NCBI GenBank assembly: GCA_002391275.1
Contig: DGSC01000037.1
Span: 1 to 63,282, forward strand
Direction of reading: 5' to 3'
Length of the DNA stretch: 63,282 nt
Source of the DNA: Prevotellaceae bacterium UBA4372
GTDB taxonomy: Bacteria > Bacteroidota > Bacteroidia > Bacteroidales > Bacteroidaceae
A program made the translations under genes and the position numbers. Within the stretch, counting starts at the first letter, position 1; each line of letters opens with the position of its first letter. This document shows, piece after piece, positions 52,141 to 63,100 of this stretch. Below the pieces are notes generated by a model. It was given only the letters and a program-made list of their open reading frames with translations. It made no database searches and had not been told where the DNA came from.

Positions 52141-54915
52141 ATGCTTCGACAATACTTAACACAAACACAAGGTCCACTGCTGCTCGACGGTGCCATGGGC
52201 ACCATGATTCAGACATTCGACCTGACCGATGCCGACTTTATGCAGCATCAAGGCGACAACGACCTGTTGTCGCTCACCCGGCCAGATGTCATTGCGGAGA
52301 TTCACCGAAGGTATCTTGCAGCTGGGGCCGACATCATCACCACCAACACCTTTAATGCACAGCGAATCTCGCAAGCCGACTATGGTTGCGAACACCTCGT
52401 CGTGCAGATGAACGAAGCTGCAGTCAAGGTGGCGCGTGAAGCCATTGACACCTTCAAGCTCGATTGTGGAGCTGACAAGCCCCGGTTCATAGCCGGTTCC
52501 GTAGGACCGACAAACAAGTCGCTCTCTATCAGTCCAGACATGAGCGACCCCGCTTTTCGTGCCATCACTTTTGACGAAATGGTTGAGGCCTATGTAGAGC
52601 AGATGCGGGCATTGATACGCTCGGGTGTTGATGCCCTGCTCATAGAAACATGCTTCGACACGCTTAATGCCAAAGCTGCGCTCTATGCCGCCGAGAAGTC
52701 GATGGCCGAAGAGGGTAGGAGAGTGGAGCTGATGTTGAGTGCCACCATCAGCGATAAGGCCGGGCGTTTGCTTTCGGGCCAGACCTTGGAGGCGTTCGTT
52801 ACTTCGGTTAGCCATGCGCCTTTGTTGAGCATTGGGCTCAACTGTTCGTTCGGGGCTGAGATGCTGTTGCCATTTGTCAAAGCCTTACGCGCGCGCGTTC
52901 ATTATTATATTAGTGTATATCCCAATGCCGGTCTGCCCAATGAAATGGGTGAATATGAGCAGACGCCTGAGCAGATGGCAGAGCACATGCGTCCGCTGAT
53001 AGAAGAGGGGATAGCCGATATCGTCGGAGGATGCTGCGGAACGACCGACAAACATATTGCTGCGTTGGCTCAACTTGTTAAGACATGCAATAATGAAGCT
53101 ACACCCCGACATGCGCCACGGGCAGAGAAAACCGATCATCTCCTTCATCTGTCAGGCCTGGAAGCTATGACGCTGACCCCTGATGTGGCGTTCGTGAATG
53201 TAGGCGAACGCTGCAATGTGGCTGGCTCTCGTAAGTTTCTGCGACTGATAAAAGAGAAACAATACGACGTTGCTATCGAAATCGCCCGCCAGCAAGTTCA
53301 GGATGGAGCGATGGTTCTCGATATCAATCTCGACGATGGATTACTGGATACGGAGTCGGAAATGAGACACTTTCTGAATTTATTGGCGGCCGAACCAGAC
53401 ATCTGTAGTGTGCCTTTCATGATTGATTCCTCGGATTGGCAAGTCATTCGAACGGCGTTGACATGTATTCAGGGAAAAGCTATCGTCAACAGTATTTCGC
53501 TCAAAGAAGGCGAACAACGGTTTATTGCTCAAGCCCGTGAGATAAGAATGCTTGGGGCAGCAGTGATTGTCATGGCATTCGACGAACAAGGGCAGGCCAC
53601 AACCTATGAACGTCGTATCGAGATATGCCGCCGAGCATACGAGATTCTGACGAAGGAAGTGAACTTCCCACCTGAAGATATCATATTTGACCCGAATATT
53701 CTGGCTATTGCTACAGGCATGGCCGAGCATGACCGTTATGCCTTAGACTTTATCCGAGCTACGGAATGGATTCACCTTCACTTGCCCTATGCTCATGTCA
53801 GCGGGGGCGTGTCGAACCTCAGTTTTGCTTTCCGTGGCAACGATATCCTGAGGCAATCGATGCATGCCGTGTTCCTCTATCATGCGCGCTTGGTAGGAAT
53901 GGATATGGCTATCCTCAATCCGGCTACGCGCGTGAGCTATGCTGACGTCAGTGCCGAGCATCTGAAGGTGATAGAGGATGCTATCTTGTGTCGACGCAGC
54001 GATGCTGCCGAACGATTACTGGCATTAGCATCGCAGATGACAGCAGGTGATGGTCTGGCTAACGTGCATGAGACGGACAAGCAAATGGCGGGTGCAGAAA
54101 CATCGGCAGTCGCTTCCGTGGAAGACCGATTGGTGCTGGCACTCAGGCGAGGAGTATCTGATCATTTGGAAGAAGATATCAAAGAAGCGCTTGCAGCTTA
54201 CCAGTCGCCCGTTGCCATCATAGAAGGACCGCTGATGAAAGGGATGAATTTGGTAGGTCAGCTCTTTGGAGAAGGCAAAATGTTTCTTCCGCAAGTGGTC
54301 AAGGCCGCACGTACGATGAAACAAGCGGTACAGCTCTTACAGCCAGCAATGGAAGCTGAAAGGGCGAAACAAACGGCCGTCAAAGACCAACAGGCCAGCA
54401 AGCAACCCTGCGTACTTCTTGCCACGGTAAAAGGCGACGTACATGACATAGGTAAGAATATTGTGGCCACGGTAATGGCATGCAATGGATTCCAGGTGGT
54501 TGACTTGGGGGTGATGGTAGAACCAGAGGTCATAGTGGCTAAAGCAAAAGAGCTGCATCCTGATATAATTGGTCTTTCAGGTTTAATCACGCCTTCTTTG
54601 TCAGCTATGACCGCTACCGCTAAATGCTTAGATGCGGAAGGTCTTGATGTCCCGCTCATGATTGGCGGTGCCACAACGTCGGAATTGCATACAGCATTGC
54701 ATATAGCTCCGTACTATAAGGGGCCTGTGATTCATGTCAAGGATGCTTCGCAAAACGTAGTCTTAGCGTCACAATTCTTGAGTGAACATACCCGCAAGGA
54801 GGCTTTTATGAACTTGATGACCTCTCAACAGCAGTTGAGACAACAGTATCAGAAATCGCAGCCGGAGATTACTGCGATTGACGAAGCAAGGGCTAATAAA
54901 CCGAAGTTCTTCTGA
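52141..54915 (+). CDS. metH: Cobalamin-dependent methionine synthase lacking the activation domain
   Basis: A 924-residue enzyme transferring a methyl group from methyl-tetrahydrofolate to homocysteine. Domains: homocysteine/zinc domain (~1-310; LLLDGAMGTMI, GLNCSFGAEML, GGCCGTTDKH with the zinc cysteines), pterin domain (~340-600; VNVGERCNVAGSRKFLRL, DINLDDGLLD), cap (~650-730) and cobalamin domain (DVHDIGKNIV with the axial His). It ends right after ARANKPKFF, where full MetH continues into the ~330-residue SAM-binding activation domain. No remnant follows in any frame, so this is natural and not a frameshift. Reactivation must come from a separate protein. No cobalamin riboswitch is seen in front; smpB is 3 nt upstream. 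Confidence 0.93.
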   Translation: MLRQYLTQTQGPLLLDGAMGTMIQTFDLTDADFMQHQGDNDLLSLTRPDVIAEIHRRYLAAGADIITTNTFNAQRISQADYGCEHLVVQMNEAAVKVAREAIDTFKLDCGADKPRFIAGSVGPTNKSLSISPDMSDPAFRAITFDEMVEAYVEQMRALIRSGVDALLIETCFDTLNAKAALYAAEKSMAEEGRRVELMLSATISDKAGRLLSGQTLEAFVTSVSHAPLLSIGLNCSFGAEMLLPFVKALRARVHYYISVYPNAGLPNEMGEYEQTPEQMAEHMRPLIEEGIADIVGGCCGTTDKHIAALAQLVKTCNNEATPRHAPRAEKTDHLLHLSGLEAMTLTPDVAFVNVGERCNVAGSRKFLRLIKEKQYDVAIEIARQQVQDGAMVLDINLDDGLLDTESEMRHFLNLLAAEPDICSVPFMIDSSDWQVIRTALTCIQGKAIVNSISLKEGEQRFIAQAREIRMLGAAVIVMAFDEQGQATTYERRIEICRRAYEILTKEVNFPPEDIIFDPNILAIATGMAEHDRYALDFIRATEWIHLHLPYAHVSGGVSNLSFAFRGNDILRQSMHAVFLYHARLVGMDMAILNPATRVSYADVSAEHLKVIEDAILCRRSDAAERLLALASQMTAGDGLANVHETDKQMAGAETSAVASVEDRLVLALRRGVSDHLEEDIKEALAAYQSPVAIIEGPLMKGMNLVGQLFGEGKMFLPQVVKAARTMKQAVQLLQPAMEAERAKQTAVKDQQASKQPCVLLATVKGDVHDIGKNIVATVMACNGFQVVDLGVMVEPEVIVAKAKELHPDIIGLSGLITPSLSAMTATAKCLDAEGLDVPLMIGGATTSELHTALHIAPYYKGPVIHVKDASQNVVLASQFLSEHTRKEAFMNLMTSQQQLRQQYQKSQPEITAIDEARANKPKFF

Positions 54916-54934
54916 ATACTTCTTTTAGTAATTA

Positions 54935-55486
54935 ATGATAGCTACGTGTATGAAACCTAACATAAACAAGCAACTCTACTCACAGAAGGTGGAACAAGGG
55001 CCGGATGACTTGTTCACTTTCGTCGTTGACAAAACGCTTGAAACCATCGGCGGCCAGTTGGATGCTTCGACGATGGCGCAATTAAATCCAAATCAGGTGA
55101 CGCTTCTGGCCTATCATCTCTTTAGGGAAGAGGTGCTTGACGGTGGCTTCGTACAACTCATTCACAATGGACTCGGGCCTTTCATCTTTCTTAACCCCTT
55201 TGCCAAGGCAGTTCGTCTGTGGGGAAATGACATAGAAAATGAAGAAGGCGACGGTATACTTTTGCGCTTTTCCAAGTTGATCTACAAAGGTCGCAAGCTC
55301 TATGAACGCTATGGTTCGGAACTGACAGGTGATATGACGGATGAGGAATTTATGGCTCTGTTTGAGCAATATCCGGAATTCGACGACCTTGACGATGGAT
55401 TCATTGAGATGGAAGAAGACGTAACCTCAATGATAGCTGCATACATCATTAAAAACAATGACGAATTCCTTGAGCTCGTTGAATAA
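54935..55486 (+). CDS. DMP19 / DUF4375-family protein
   Basis: 183 residues from ATG 54935, or 178 from ATG 54950 (MKPNINKQ); the sequence does not decide between them. The core LNPNQVTLLAYHLFREEVLDGGFVQLIHNGLG is typical of DUF4375, a family that includes DNA-mimic protein DMP19. The C-terminal half is very acidic (DDLDDGFIEMEEDV). It is 19 nt downstream of metH and probably on the same transcript. Function unknown; the acidic surface is compatible with DNA mimicry, but this is a guess. Confidence 0.75.
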   Translation: MIATCMKPNINKQLYSQKVEQGPDDLFTFVVDKTLETIGGQLDASTMAQLNPNQVTLLAYHLFREEVLDGGFVQLIHNGLGPFIFLNPFAKAVRLWGNDIENEEGDGILLRFSKLIYKGRKLYERYGSELTGDMTDEEFMALFEQYPEFDDLDDGFIEMEEDVTSMIAAYIIKNNDEFLELVE

Positions 55487-55541
55487 AGCAAAGCTGTTTC
55501 AGAGCCTAAAACATGATGCTTGACGACCGCTTGAAACAATG

Positions 55542-56846
55542 TCAAAGGCGAGCGCCGATCATGAATTGCATACAATCAGCCTTGCTGAGTTTATGGGCTT
55601 TGACATTATAACCTATGAAAACCTTGTCGTTCGTGAAAGGCAGGCTATAACGTAGTCCAATCATTTGATAGAGGGGACTCTCCTGTGTGGCTGTGAGGTG
55701 ACCGGTCCGATGTCTGAGGTATATTCCTAAACTCGCATGCATCGAAACATGACGGTAGAATATTTCGTGACGCACACCTAAGCCAAAGACAAATGGAGAG
55801 TAGCGGTATTGTCCTTCGTGGTGATTCAAATAGTCGTAGTGCTTAATATGTTTAACATATTGTGCATTTATAAAGTCGAATTGCAGGCCGCTGGCATGCA
55901 ACTGATGATAGCGAACCATTGGTGCTATCATGGCGGAAAATGAAGCATAGGTGTGAACCTTGGCTGAAGGATCCTTCATGAACTCTTCTAAAATCGATTT
56001 CAGAGAAACACCAGCACTAAGGTCGACATAGAACCGACGCTTGGCTTGTGGACGACAAGAGGACATTTGATTCTGTTCGTGTTTGACAGAATCGTTGGCT
56101 TCAGCACGTACATCGTTCGGAGAAGAGCTTTGTTCATGAAGGCTGTAAGCCAAGGCTAATGAAGCTCCGAGCGTATTGGTTCCTAAGTTAGGACGAGTGA
56201 TATGGCCGTTGCTGAGATGACGAAAATCGCCAGACAGCATAAGGCTCCAATGTGGAGCAACCCTAAATTTTGTATAAAGTGATGCACCAACATAGATAGC
56301 TGCGGTAGAACCTATGATTTCATTGTCCCGGTTAGTTTTGAAATCATAATGTGTGGTAAAGAACCCAACACCATTCTGCAGGTCGCAACCGAGAGACCAT
56401 TTCCTGAAAGTGGCGAAATCTATTTGTATGCCTCCATATAAGGCTATGGAATGACCGAGTTGGGAAAAATAATCTCTGGGCGGCCTATTAAGCTTAATGT
56501 CCGAGAAATCGGCATGCAAGATGCCTAATTGAAATGTAGGGTAGTGGAAACTGGGAGCGAACAGGTCCTTGTCGCCTGCTCGTGTGTGCCATAGGAATCT
56601 TATGTCTTGGTAATTGCATGAATGGCTTTGAACCAGGTCGCTGACATAATCGCTCTGTGGCACCAAACGTGCAAGGCTGCCAGATATCTGGAAACCTATA
56701 TGTGATGCTGTATCAGAAGCCTCATGTGCTGTGACCGTTGCAGAAAAGAGTACGACAGCTAAAAGGAGCGAAGATAATCTTGAGAGTCTGGTCCAGTATA
56801 GGAAAGAGTGATAATGCTTACGTATATTTATAAGAAACGTTGGCAT
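55542..56846 (-). CDS. PagL-like lipid A deacylase / acyloxyacyl hydrolase, outer membrane
   Basis: About 434 residues with an uncleaved-looking basic start, a signal sequence (LSSLLLAVVLFSATVTA) and a beta-barrel of alternating strands. FRHLSNGHITRPNLGTNTLG has the PagL active-site His-x-Ser-Asn (HLSN), which in PagL removes the 3-O-acyl chain of lipid A. It is about twice the size of PagL (~150-190 residues): the segment after it (~240-430) adds more barrel-like strands. Its ATG overlaps the GH51 stop by 1 nt (TGATG), so translation is probably coupled. Last gene of the LptD operon. Confidence 0.72.
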   Translation of the reverse strand: MPTFLINIRKHYHSFLYWTRLSRLSSLLLAVVLFSATVTAHEASDTASHIGFQISGSLARLVPQSDYVSDLVQSHSCNYQDIRFLWHTRAGDKDLFAPSFHYPTFQLGILHADFSDIKLNRPPRDYFSQLGHSIALYGGIQIDFATFRKWSLGCDLQNGVGFFTTHYDFKTNRDNEIIGSTAAIYVGASLYTKFRVAPHWSLMLSGDFRHLSNGHITRPNLGTNTLGASLALAYSLHEQSSSPNDVRAEANDSVKHEQNQMSSCRPQAKRRFYVDLSAGVSLKSILEEFMKDPSAKVHTYASFSAMIAPMVRYHQLHASGLQFDFINAQYVKHIKHYDYLNHHEGQYRYSPFVFGLGVRHEIFYRHVSMHASLGIYLRHRTGHLTATQESPLYQMIGLRYSLPFTNDKVFIGYNVKAHKLSKADCMQFMIGARL

Positions 56847-59335
56847 CAGAAGTTAAGGATGGTAAATGAATATGGGGGAACAGTTAATTGACCCTTGGAG
56901 AGATCAACTGATGAGATAGTAGTGCTCTCAGCCGTTGTTGAATTCCATTGCCCATATAGTTGAGTGGCCTTTACTTGTTGTGGGATTTGTAGTGCTCCAG
57001 CTTCAAGGTTGATGCAAACTGAAGAGGGTAGGAGGTTTATCAGTTTAATGTATGTTTGACCTGTCTTCTTGTCGACGACAGTGCTTGCTACTAATCTACG
57101 GGAAAGACTTTCTTGGTTAAGGCCGAGGCTTCTGTCCTCTTTGGGAACCAGTGAGGAAAGCACATAGGTGTCGCCTTGTGATTGTCCACACATTTTCTGA
57201 ACATGGTAGTCGACGGTGGGATATACATGTTGGTTGTCAAAGTAGATAAGATCAGGATTCCATTGTGTATGGCCGTGTTTGGCAAGTAATGGAGCATAAG
57301 AACTCATGGCAACGATATCGCCGTTGCGTTCGAGAGAGCAGATATGCATGGCGCAGGTAAGAGCCGTTTCTATGGTAGACCTACGCCCGGCACCATGACT
57401 GGCATATTCGCCTAAGTAGACTTTTGATGCAGAACGGTCGTAGAAGTCATAATAATCTTGATTATTAATATACCATCCCGGAGAAACATAATAGTGCTCA
57501 TCAACCATGTCAATCTTATGGTCTTTGGCTAATCTCCAACCTTGGTCGTAGTCGCTACCATTGTAAAAAGGACCGACTGTTCCACATATCGTTATCTCGG
57601 GGTATTTAGCCTTGACAGCTTGTATCAGCGAGAGGTATCTTACGGCGAAGGTGTCAGATATAAGATCTTCATTGCCTATGCCAATATATTTGAGATTAAA
57701 TGGCTTGGGGTGACCGGCGTCAGCGCGCATCCGAGCCCATTTACTGGTCTTTGGATCACCATTAGCCCATTCAATGAGGTCTAATATATCCTGCTTATAT
57801 TGCTCAAACTCCGGACCGAAGGGTATTCCATTTTGCTGCCCGCCACCTCGCTTCGCATCGATAGCACTATTCTGACATGGCACAGCAGCAGCGACGACAG
57901 GCAGAGGTTCACATCCTAAATCTTCGCAAAATTGGAAATATTCAAAATAGCCTAAGCCTCTGGTCTGATGATAGCCCCAGATATTTCTAAGCGGTTTCCG
58001 ATGGTGAAGCGGGCCAATGGTTTCTTTCCAGTGGTACATATTCTCTATGCCGTCACCATGTACAAGGCAACCGCCAGGGAAGCGCATGAAGCGCGGATGC
58101 AAATCAGCAAGTGCATGAGCTAAATCGTTTCTCATGCCATTTTTCCTGTTCATAAATGTTTGCTGCGGAAAAAGAGATATGAAGTCAACAGCAAGGGTTC
58201 CTGCGGACATAGGTGTAAGAGCAAGTGTTGCCTTCTCTGCATCCTCTTTGACAGTGATAGTGGAAGATATCTGTTTCCATTCTGTTTTAGGCGCTGAGAG
58301 ATATGTAGTACCTAAAACCTTGTCGCCATTACGAATCTCTATTTTTATGCGTGAGGCTTTACCACTTAATTGGCGAGCAAAAAGGCTGATGTTATACCGA
58401 TGTCCTTTGCGAACGGGTATGCCGTCAAATCCGCTATTGACAAGGGCTGCCCCAGGCGAAGCAACATTGAGCACAGCATAATGCTTTTGGTTGGGATGTA
58501 TAGGAGCATTTGTGTCTATTGACATCGCTGTTCCATCGCCTGAGATTGTCCATGAGTGTGAAGCATTCCAGTTAGCCTCGCGTGGATGATCATCACTGCT
58601 GTATTCAAAATCCCTGTTTTGAACAAGCTCTGCATATAATCCTCCATCGGCACTGTAATTAATGTCTTCGAAGAAGATTCCAATCAGCTTGTCGGAAATC
58701 TGCTTGGTTTGATTGGCATCAATATGTAATGTCGCATGAATAGTAGTATCTACAATTGAAGCGAAACGTCGGTTGTCATCAGCCAGTGTTTCACGGTTTA
58801 GTTCAGCTGCTCGGTTTTCTGCAGCCTTAAAATATTCCAGACTTTGGATTAGCTCGTAGGGAACTCGGTTCAGAGTTCCTTGGTATTGCTTATTATTGAT
58901 GACTACATTGGTGTAGCGACTTAATATACCATCGAACTTTTGTTGTAATTCTTCGAGGCTATTGGCCATGGGGTAATCTTGAGGATGCCAGTGTATCAAA
59001 TCGCGAGAAGTAGTATGGGCATACTGAAGCGTTCCTTTGCCTACTCCAAAGACTAAGTGCCAGATTCCATCTGTATAAGTGAGCTCTGGCGTATACATTT
59101 TTTTGTTTGCACCCCATTGTGCGAAGTCACTCTTGACGAAAGATGCTCCATTAGCCACTGGCTTCCATGTGCTTCCATTTGAAGAAAAGGCAAATGAAAG
59201 GCCTTCTGTCGGAGCTGCATTATAGGAAAAGAGATATACGGAATCTGGTACGTTGGCGTTAGCTGTAGGTTGGATTGCTAACCATACAATGATAATCACC
59301 AGACCTCTAATGCTGAAAAAGTGACGATAAGACAT
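56846..59335 (-). CDS. GH51 alpha-L-arabinofuranosidase, secreted
   Basis: An 829-residue protein with a signal peptide (~1-28) and an N-terminal unit (~30-130, SVYLFSYNAAPTEGLSFAFSSNG) that resembles part of a five-blade beta-propeller (GH43-like). A helical linker, an Ig/CBM-like insert (~290-390) and the GH51 barrel follow. The acid/base is E556 in GIGNEDL and the nucleophile E643 in YLGEYASHG. A C-terminal beta-domain completes it. It would remove alpha-L-arabinofuranosyl groups from arabinan or arabinoxylan side chains. Curiously it sits between LptD, a lipoprotein and a lipid A deacylase gene. The usual partners of arabinan use (SusC/D) are absent here. Confidence 0.85.
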   Translation of the reverse strand: MSYRHFFSIRGLVIIIVWLAIQPTANANVPDSVYLFSYNAAPTEGLSFAFSSNGSTWKPVANGASFVKSDFAQWGANKKMYTPELTYTDGIWHLVFGVGKGTLQYAHTTSRDLIHWHPQDYPMANSLEELQQKFDGILSRYTNVVINNKQYQGTLNRVPYELIQSLEYFKAAENRAAELNRETLADDNRRFASIVDTTIHATLHIDANQTKQISDKLIGIFFEDINYSADGGLYAELVQNRDFEYSSDDHPREANWNASHSWTISGDGTAMSIDTNAPIHPNQKHYAVLNVASPGAALVNSGFDGIPVRKGHRYNISLFARQLSGKASRIKIEIRNGDKVLGTTYLSAPKTEWKQISSTITVKEDAEKATLALTPMSAGTLAVDFISLFPQQTFMNRKNGMRNDLAHALADLHPRFMRFPGGCLVHGDGIENMYHWKETIGPLHHRKPLRNIWGYHQTRGLGYFEYFQFCEDLGCEPLPVVAAAVPCQNSAIDAKRGGGQQNGIPFGPEFEQYKQDILDLIEWANGDPKTSKWARMRADAGHPKPFNLKYIGIGNEDLISDTFAVRYLSLIQAVKAKYPEITICGTVGPFYNGSDYDQGWRLAKDHKIDMVDEHYYVSPGWYINNQDYYDFYDRSASKVYLGEYASHGAGRRSTIETALTCAMHICSLERNGDIVAMSSYAPLLAKHGHTQWNPDLIYFDNQHVYPTVDYHVQKMCGQSQGDTYVLSSLVPKEDRSLGLNQESLSRRLVASTVVDKKTGQTYIKLINLLPSSVCINLEAGALQIPQQVKATQLYGQWNSTTAESTTISSVDLSKGQLTVPPYSFTILNF

Positions 59336-59374
59336 AGGGCAGAAGTATTATTGCTTAGTGTTAGAAGTTTTTCA

Positions 59375-60091
59375 TTATTGAACAACCGTAGATTCATTCT
59401 TTTGCTGAATAATGGGTATTCGGGAAACTATACGTTCAGCTTCTGAATATCGTGCAGAGAGGATGATTTCAGTATGGCGAACCTTAGTTTCAGGATTTGC
59501 GCTGAAGCTAAAGTGTATGGTGTGTGTACCTGCGTTTCCATTTGATGTTGAAAGCTGAATAAATGAACTCTCCTTAGCAGTCAGCTCCCAAGGATATTGT
59601 GTGGTGAAGGTGATGCTGTCGGTACCAGCTAAGTTCGAAAGATACATGGTAGTAACGGAATCTGCATTAAGGTCGTTACTAATTGCAATTTCGGGCCTAA
59701 TGATATGGAGATTTGCTGCTTGTACGATGAGCCCGCTGGCGTTATATTTGCCTTCGTTGATATCCTTGACATGGAAAATAGCAGATCTCATTTTGCCCGT
59801 AGTGTTAGGCTTGGTGTTGAAAAAGGCCATTAGTTGGTAAATACCCTCATTAGCCCTTATCTGCTCATTAATAGATTGAATGAATGTTTTATCAACTTCA
59901 CACCATGAAGAATTCGATTCGACGGACAAAGAATGAGGTTCGGTGGTGATGTATGCCATGCTGTCAACTGTTGCATCAGCATAAATCAATGAATATGGAG
60001 CCGGAATAGAAGTCTGATGATATTCGTTTTCTTTATTACAAGAAGTAAAGAGGCAAACAGTTAGTGCAAATAGAATGAATGAACGTCTCAT
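59375..60091 (-). CDS. BACON-like lipoprotein of unknown function
   Basis: A 238-residue protein with a lipoprotein signal ending LFTSC (C19). Two beta-rich units are apparent (~50-120 and ~150-230), with a BACON-like sequence (TTEPHSLSVESNSSWCEVDKTF; TQYPWELTAKESSFIQLSTSNG). BACON domains are common in Bacteroidetes surface proteins and often bind glycans or mucin. It lies 21 nt after lptD and 39 nt before the GH51 gene. I do not recognise a more specific family. Confidence 0.6.
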   Translation of the reverse strand: MRRSFILFALTVCLFTSCNKENEYHQTSIPAPYSLIYADATVDSMAYITTEPHSLSVESNSSWCEVDKTFIQSINEQIRANEGIYQLMAFFNTKPNTTGKMRSAIFHVKDINEGKYNASGLIVQAANLHIIRPEIAISNDLNADSVTTMYLSNLAGTDSITFTTQYPWELTAKESSFIQLSTSNGNAGTHTIHFSFSANPETKVRHTEIILSARYSEAERIVSRIPIIQQKNESTVVQ

Positions 60092-60112
60092 AATATTGAA
60101 AGTTTTATATGA

Positions 60113-63100
60113 TTAATACCATTGAAGCGTATTTGTATATCCGCTATGTTTCTTCCAACGCAGTGCATCGGCGAGAGTAGATGCATTGGCTTGGAAGGTA
60201 AAATTATATGTTCGATACGGAGCAATTACCATACTTGCAGACATCGTGAAGCAATGGAGGTCTCTTGTGAGTGACGCCGTTGTCATGGAAAGTTTATGGT
60301 AGTTGAAATCGTAACCAGACGACCAAGATATATTCCAGCCAGTGGCTATCTGGAGGTTACCGGAGAAGTTAAGAGTATGAGTTAACGAATATGGGTATCT
60401 CATACGTTTAGTGTTAAATTTTCCTGCGGTATTCTCCCTCATCGAAACTCCATAGCTAAATGAAATGGACCAGGGTAGCTGGAAAGCCAGATAGCCGTCC
60501 TCGTCTACATCGGCATTATTGTTACTCCTTTGCGTAGGTCGTTGTCCTCGGGTTAGCTCTGGGTCCATATTAGATTCATTGATGTCGCGTTCTTCATCTT
60601 CTGAATCATCAATTTGGCTATCGTTGTTTTTGTTGGATGAAGCGCGTCCGGTGAGCTTGTCGAATAGCTGTTTAATCTTCTGATTGTTGATCGTATAAGA
60701 TAGGTTCTGTGACATGCCTTGGAATCGGCCGAAACGTCCATAGGAATACTCCGTTCGATCTCCCACATATACACGTCCGTTTTCATCCATTTCGTAGGCG
60801 TATGTAGCGAATTGAGCATTAAGGGAGAAAGTATAGCTTTTAGTGAGTTTGAGTCGTATTCGTGTGTTCAAATCACTCCATGGACGGGTCTTTGCCGCCA
60901 TATTATATGACATGGACACTCCCAATTCATCAATTAAACTGACTTTTCGGGTAGAGTCGCCGTCTTCACGCAATTTCATCTCGACGTTGTTGCCAATATC
61001 AAAATTAATATTACCTGTTTTCCCACTGCTTGGAGCACCGTAGAGGGCACCTTGATACCTGTTATAGGTGACTGTGGAGACATTGCCATCCTTGTCGGTT
61101 TTGACATACGTTCCATAATAACCCCAGTGTGAGGCTCCGAAATCTGGCGCATAAGATATACTGACAGTAGGCGTTAGCACATGGCGAATTGCAACTATCT
61201 TTTTTCCTATTAGTGGGGTATAAGTTCCATAAAGCTTTGTAGATGCCGACAGGCTCATGTTAAAGTCAAAGACATTGTTGAAACCATATACGGTATCAAT
61301 ATTCTCTCGTTGGTTTTTCTCATTCCATGACCTGTTGACCTTATAGGTATACATACGGTCATTGAAGTTGAATGAAGGGGTAACATTAATATAATTAAGA
61401 ATCGAGAATGTTGCATTCACTGGTATTTGATGCCTCATGCCATTTCGCCAGTCCTTGATGAAACTGGAGTGCAGTAATTTGTTCTCTTTTGTGGCGATGC
61501 TGTTAGAAATAGTACCCGTGTAACTCATAGCAATCTTCTCGTACCAACGTTCAGCTCCGACCATTTTCTTGCGTTTGAAAGGATTGAATCGGGCAAGAGA
61601 AATGTTTAGTGATGGCAGTGTCATCGAAATGCTGGAATCCCTTACATTCTGAGATAAGTTCATCGTGGCTGATAGCGTAAGACCAATGTCAGCAAAAGAA
61701 CGCGAATAGCTGATAGACGACGTTCTTGTGCTTTGGCTTAAGCTTTGGGGGTTATACATAGACGACAGGTTATTTCGCTCATAGCTGGAAGTGGCGAAAT
61801 TGACGCTTGCCGAGAATGATTGCGCGGGGTTTGCCTTGGAATCCTGCCTGTGGCTCCACTGAATCTTAAAACTCTTTGAAACAGAGTAATCAGGCATGTT
61901 CTTTTCACCCTCAACAGTTCTTTGGTAGGAAAAGTTGACGGCACCGCTGAAACGGTATCTTTTTTTGTAAGTGCTTTGACCAGATATTCCCCAAGATCCT
62001 TTAGTATATATTTCGCCAAGGAGCTTTAGGTCAACGCGATCATTTATTGCAAAATAATATCCCCCGTCTCGAAGGTAAAAACCACGTGTCGTCTCGTCTC
62101 CATAGGTTGGCATTATAATTCCGCTGGAGTAAGAGTTGGAGAACGGGAAGAAACCATAGGGAATAGCCAAGGGTAATGGGACATCTTCGAGAACAAGGTA
62201 AGCAGGTCCGAAAACGACATCCTTTCCAGGACGGACTTTGGCTCTGGTGAGGGCTAAGTAGAAATGCGGGTGCTTGGCATCACACGTCGTGTATTTTGCA
62301 TGGGCAACATACATCGTTCCCGATGAATCTCGTTTACTTTCCTGACTTATCATATATCCCTCACCTTGTTGGGTGAAGACATTGTTAATAAATGCCTTAC
62401 GGGTCTTGAAATTGTAGGCTATAGCATCAGGCTCATATTGATCGTCTCCCTGCTTAAAAATTGGAGGCGTCAGCATATTGCCTAAGGAATCACGAGTTCC
62501 AACTGCATGAACAATACTGCTGTCTACACTCATCGTGATTAAGTTTGCGGATAGCTCCAAGTTGGTGTAGTTCACATGAGCATCGCCGTAGAAGTTCACG
62601 CGGTCATTCTTATAGTCGAATGTTACAGAATCTTTAGCTGAATATTCAACTATAGCTTCAAGTGCATTTTTACTTTGTTTGGTAGAGTCAATCTCCTGCT
62701 TGACGGTTCCTGTATAGCCAGAACGACCCAAATAAACGGTATCACCATGAACAATCATATACCTGCTGGTGTCGGCAGACATCGTATCCACAGCGATACT
62801 ATCAGCAATTGCTGTCGTATCTAAGGACGTGGCATTAGAGTCGGGGAGGGCACTTTGTCCTAATGAAGTGCTGTCGTTATTTAATTCAGGAATAAGCTTG
62901 TCGGAATTCGAAGACCGCGTGTTTTCAAGGGAGTCGATGGACTGAATAGAAGGAATATCCGTTGCTTTTATGCTCTCTGATGAATTGCCTAAAATGTTTT
63001 CAAGAGATGCATTAGGCACTTGTTTTGACACATTGCCAAGATGCTTTCGAGACGTAGAGCATGAGACGACAATCAATGCCAAAGTACAAATAATAAATAA

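Noticed and set aside
52138..52141. Cobalamin riboswitch in front of metH
   Set aside because: Only 3 nt separate smpB and metH, and no B12-box-like sequence was seen further upstream.
52885..52915. CG-alternating and A/T-rich stretch inside metH resembling the palindrome at 23769
   Set aside because: It encodes residues expected in MetH just before YPNAGLPN, so the likeness is probably chance.
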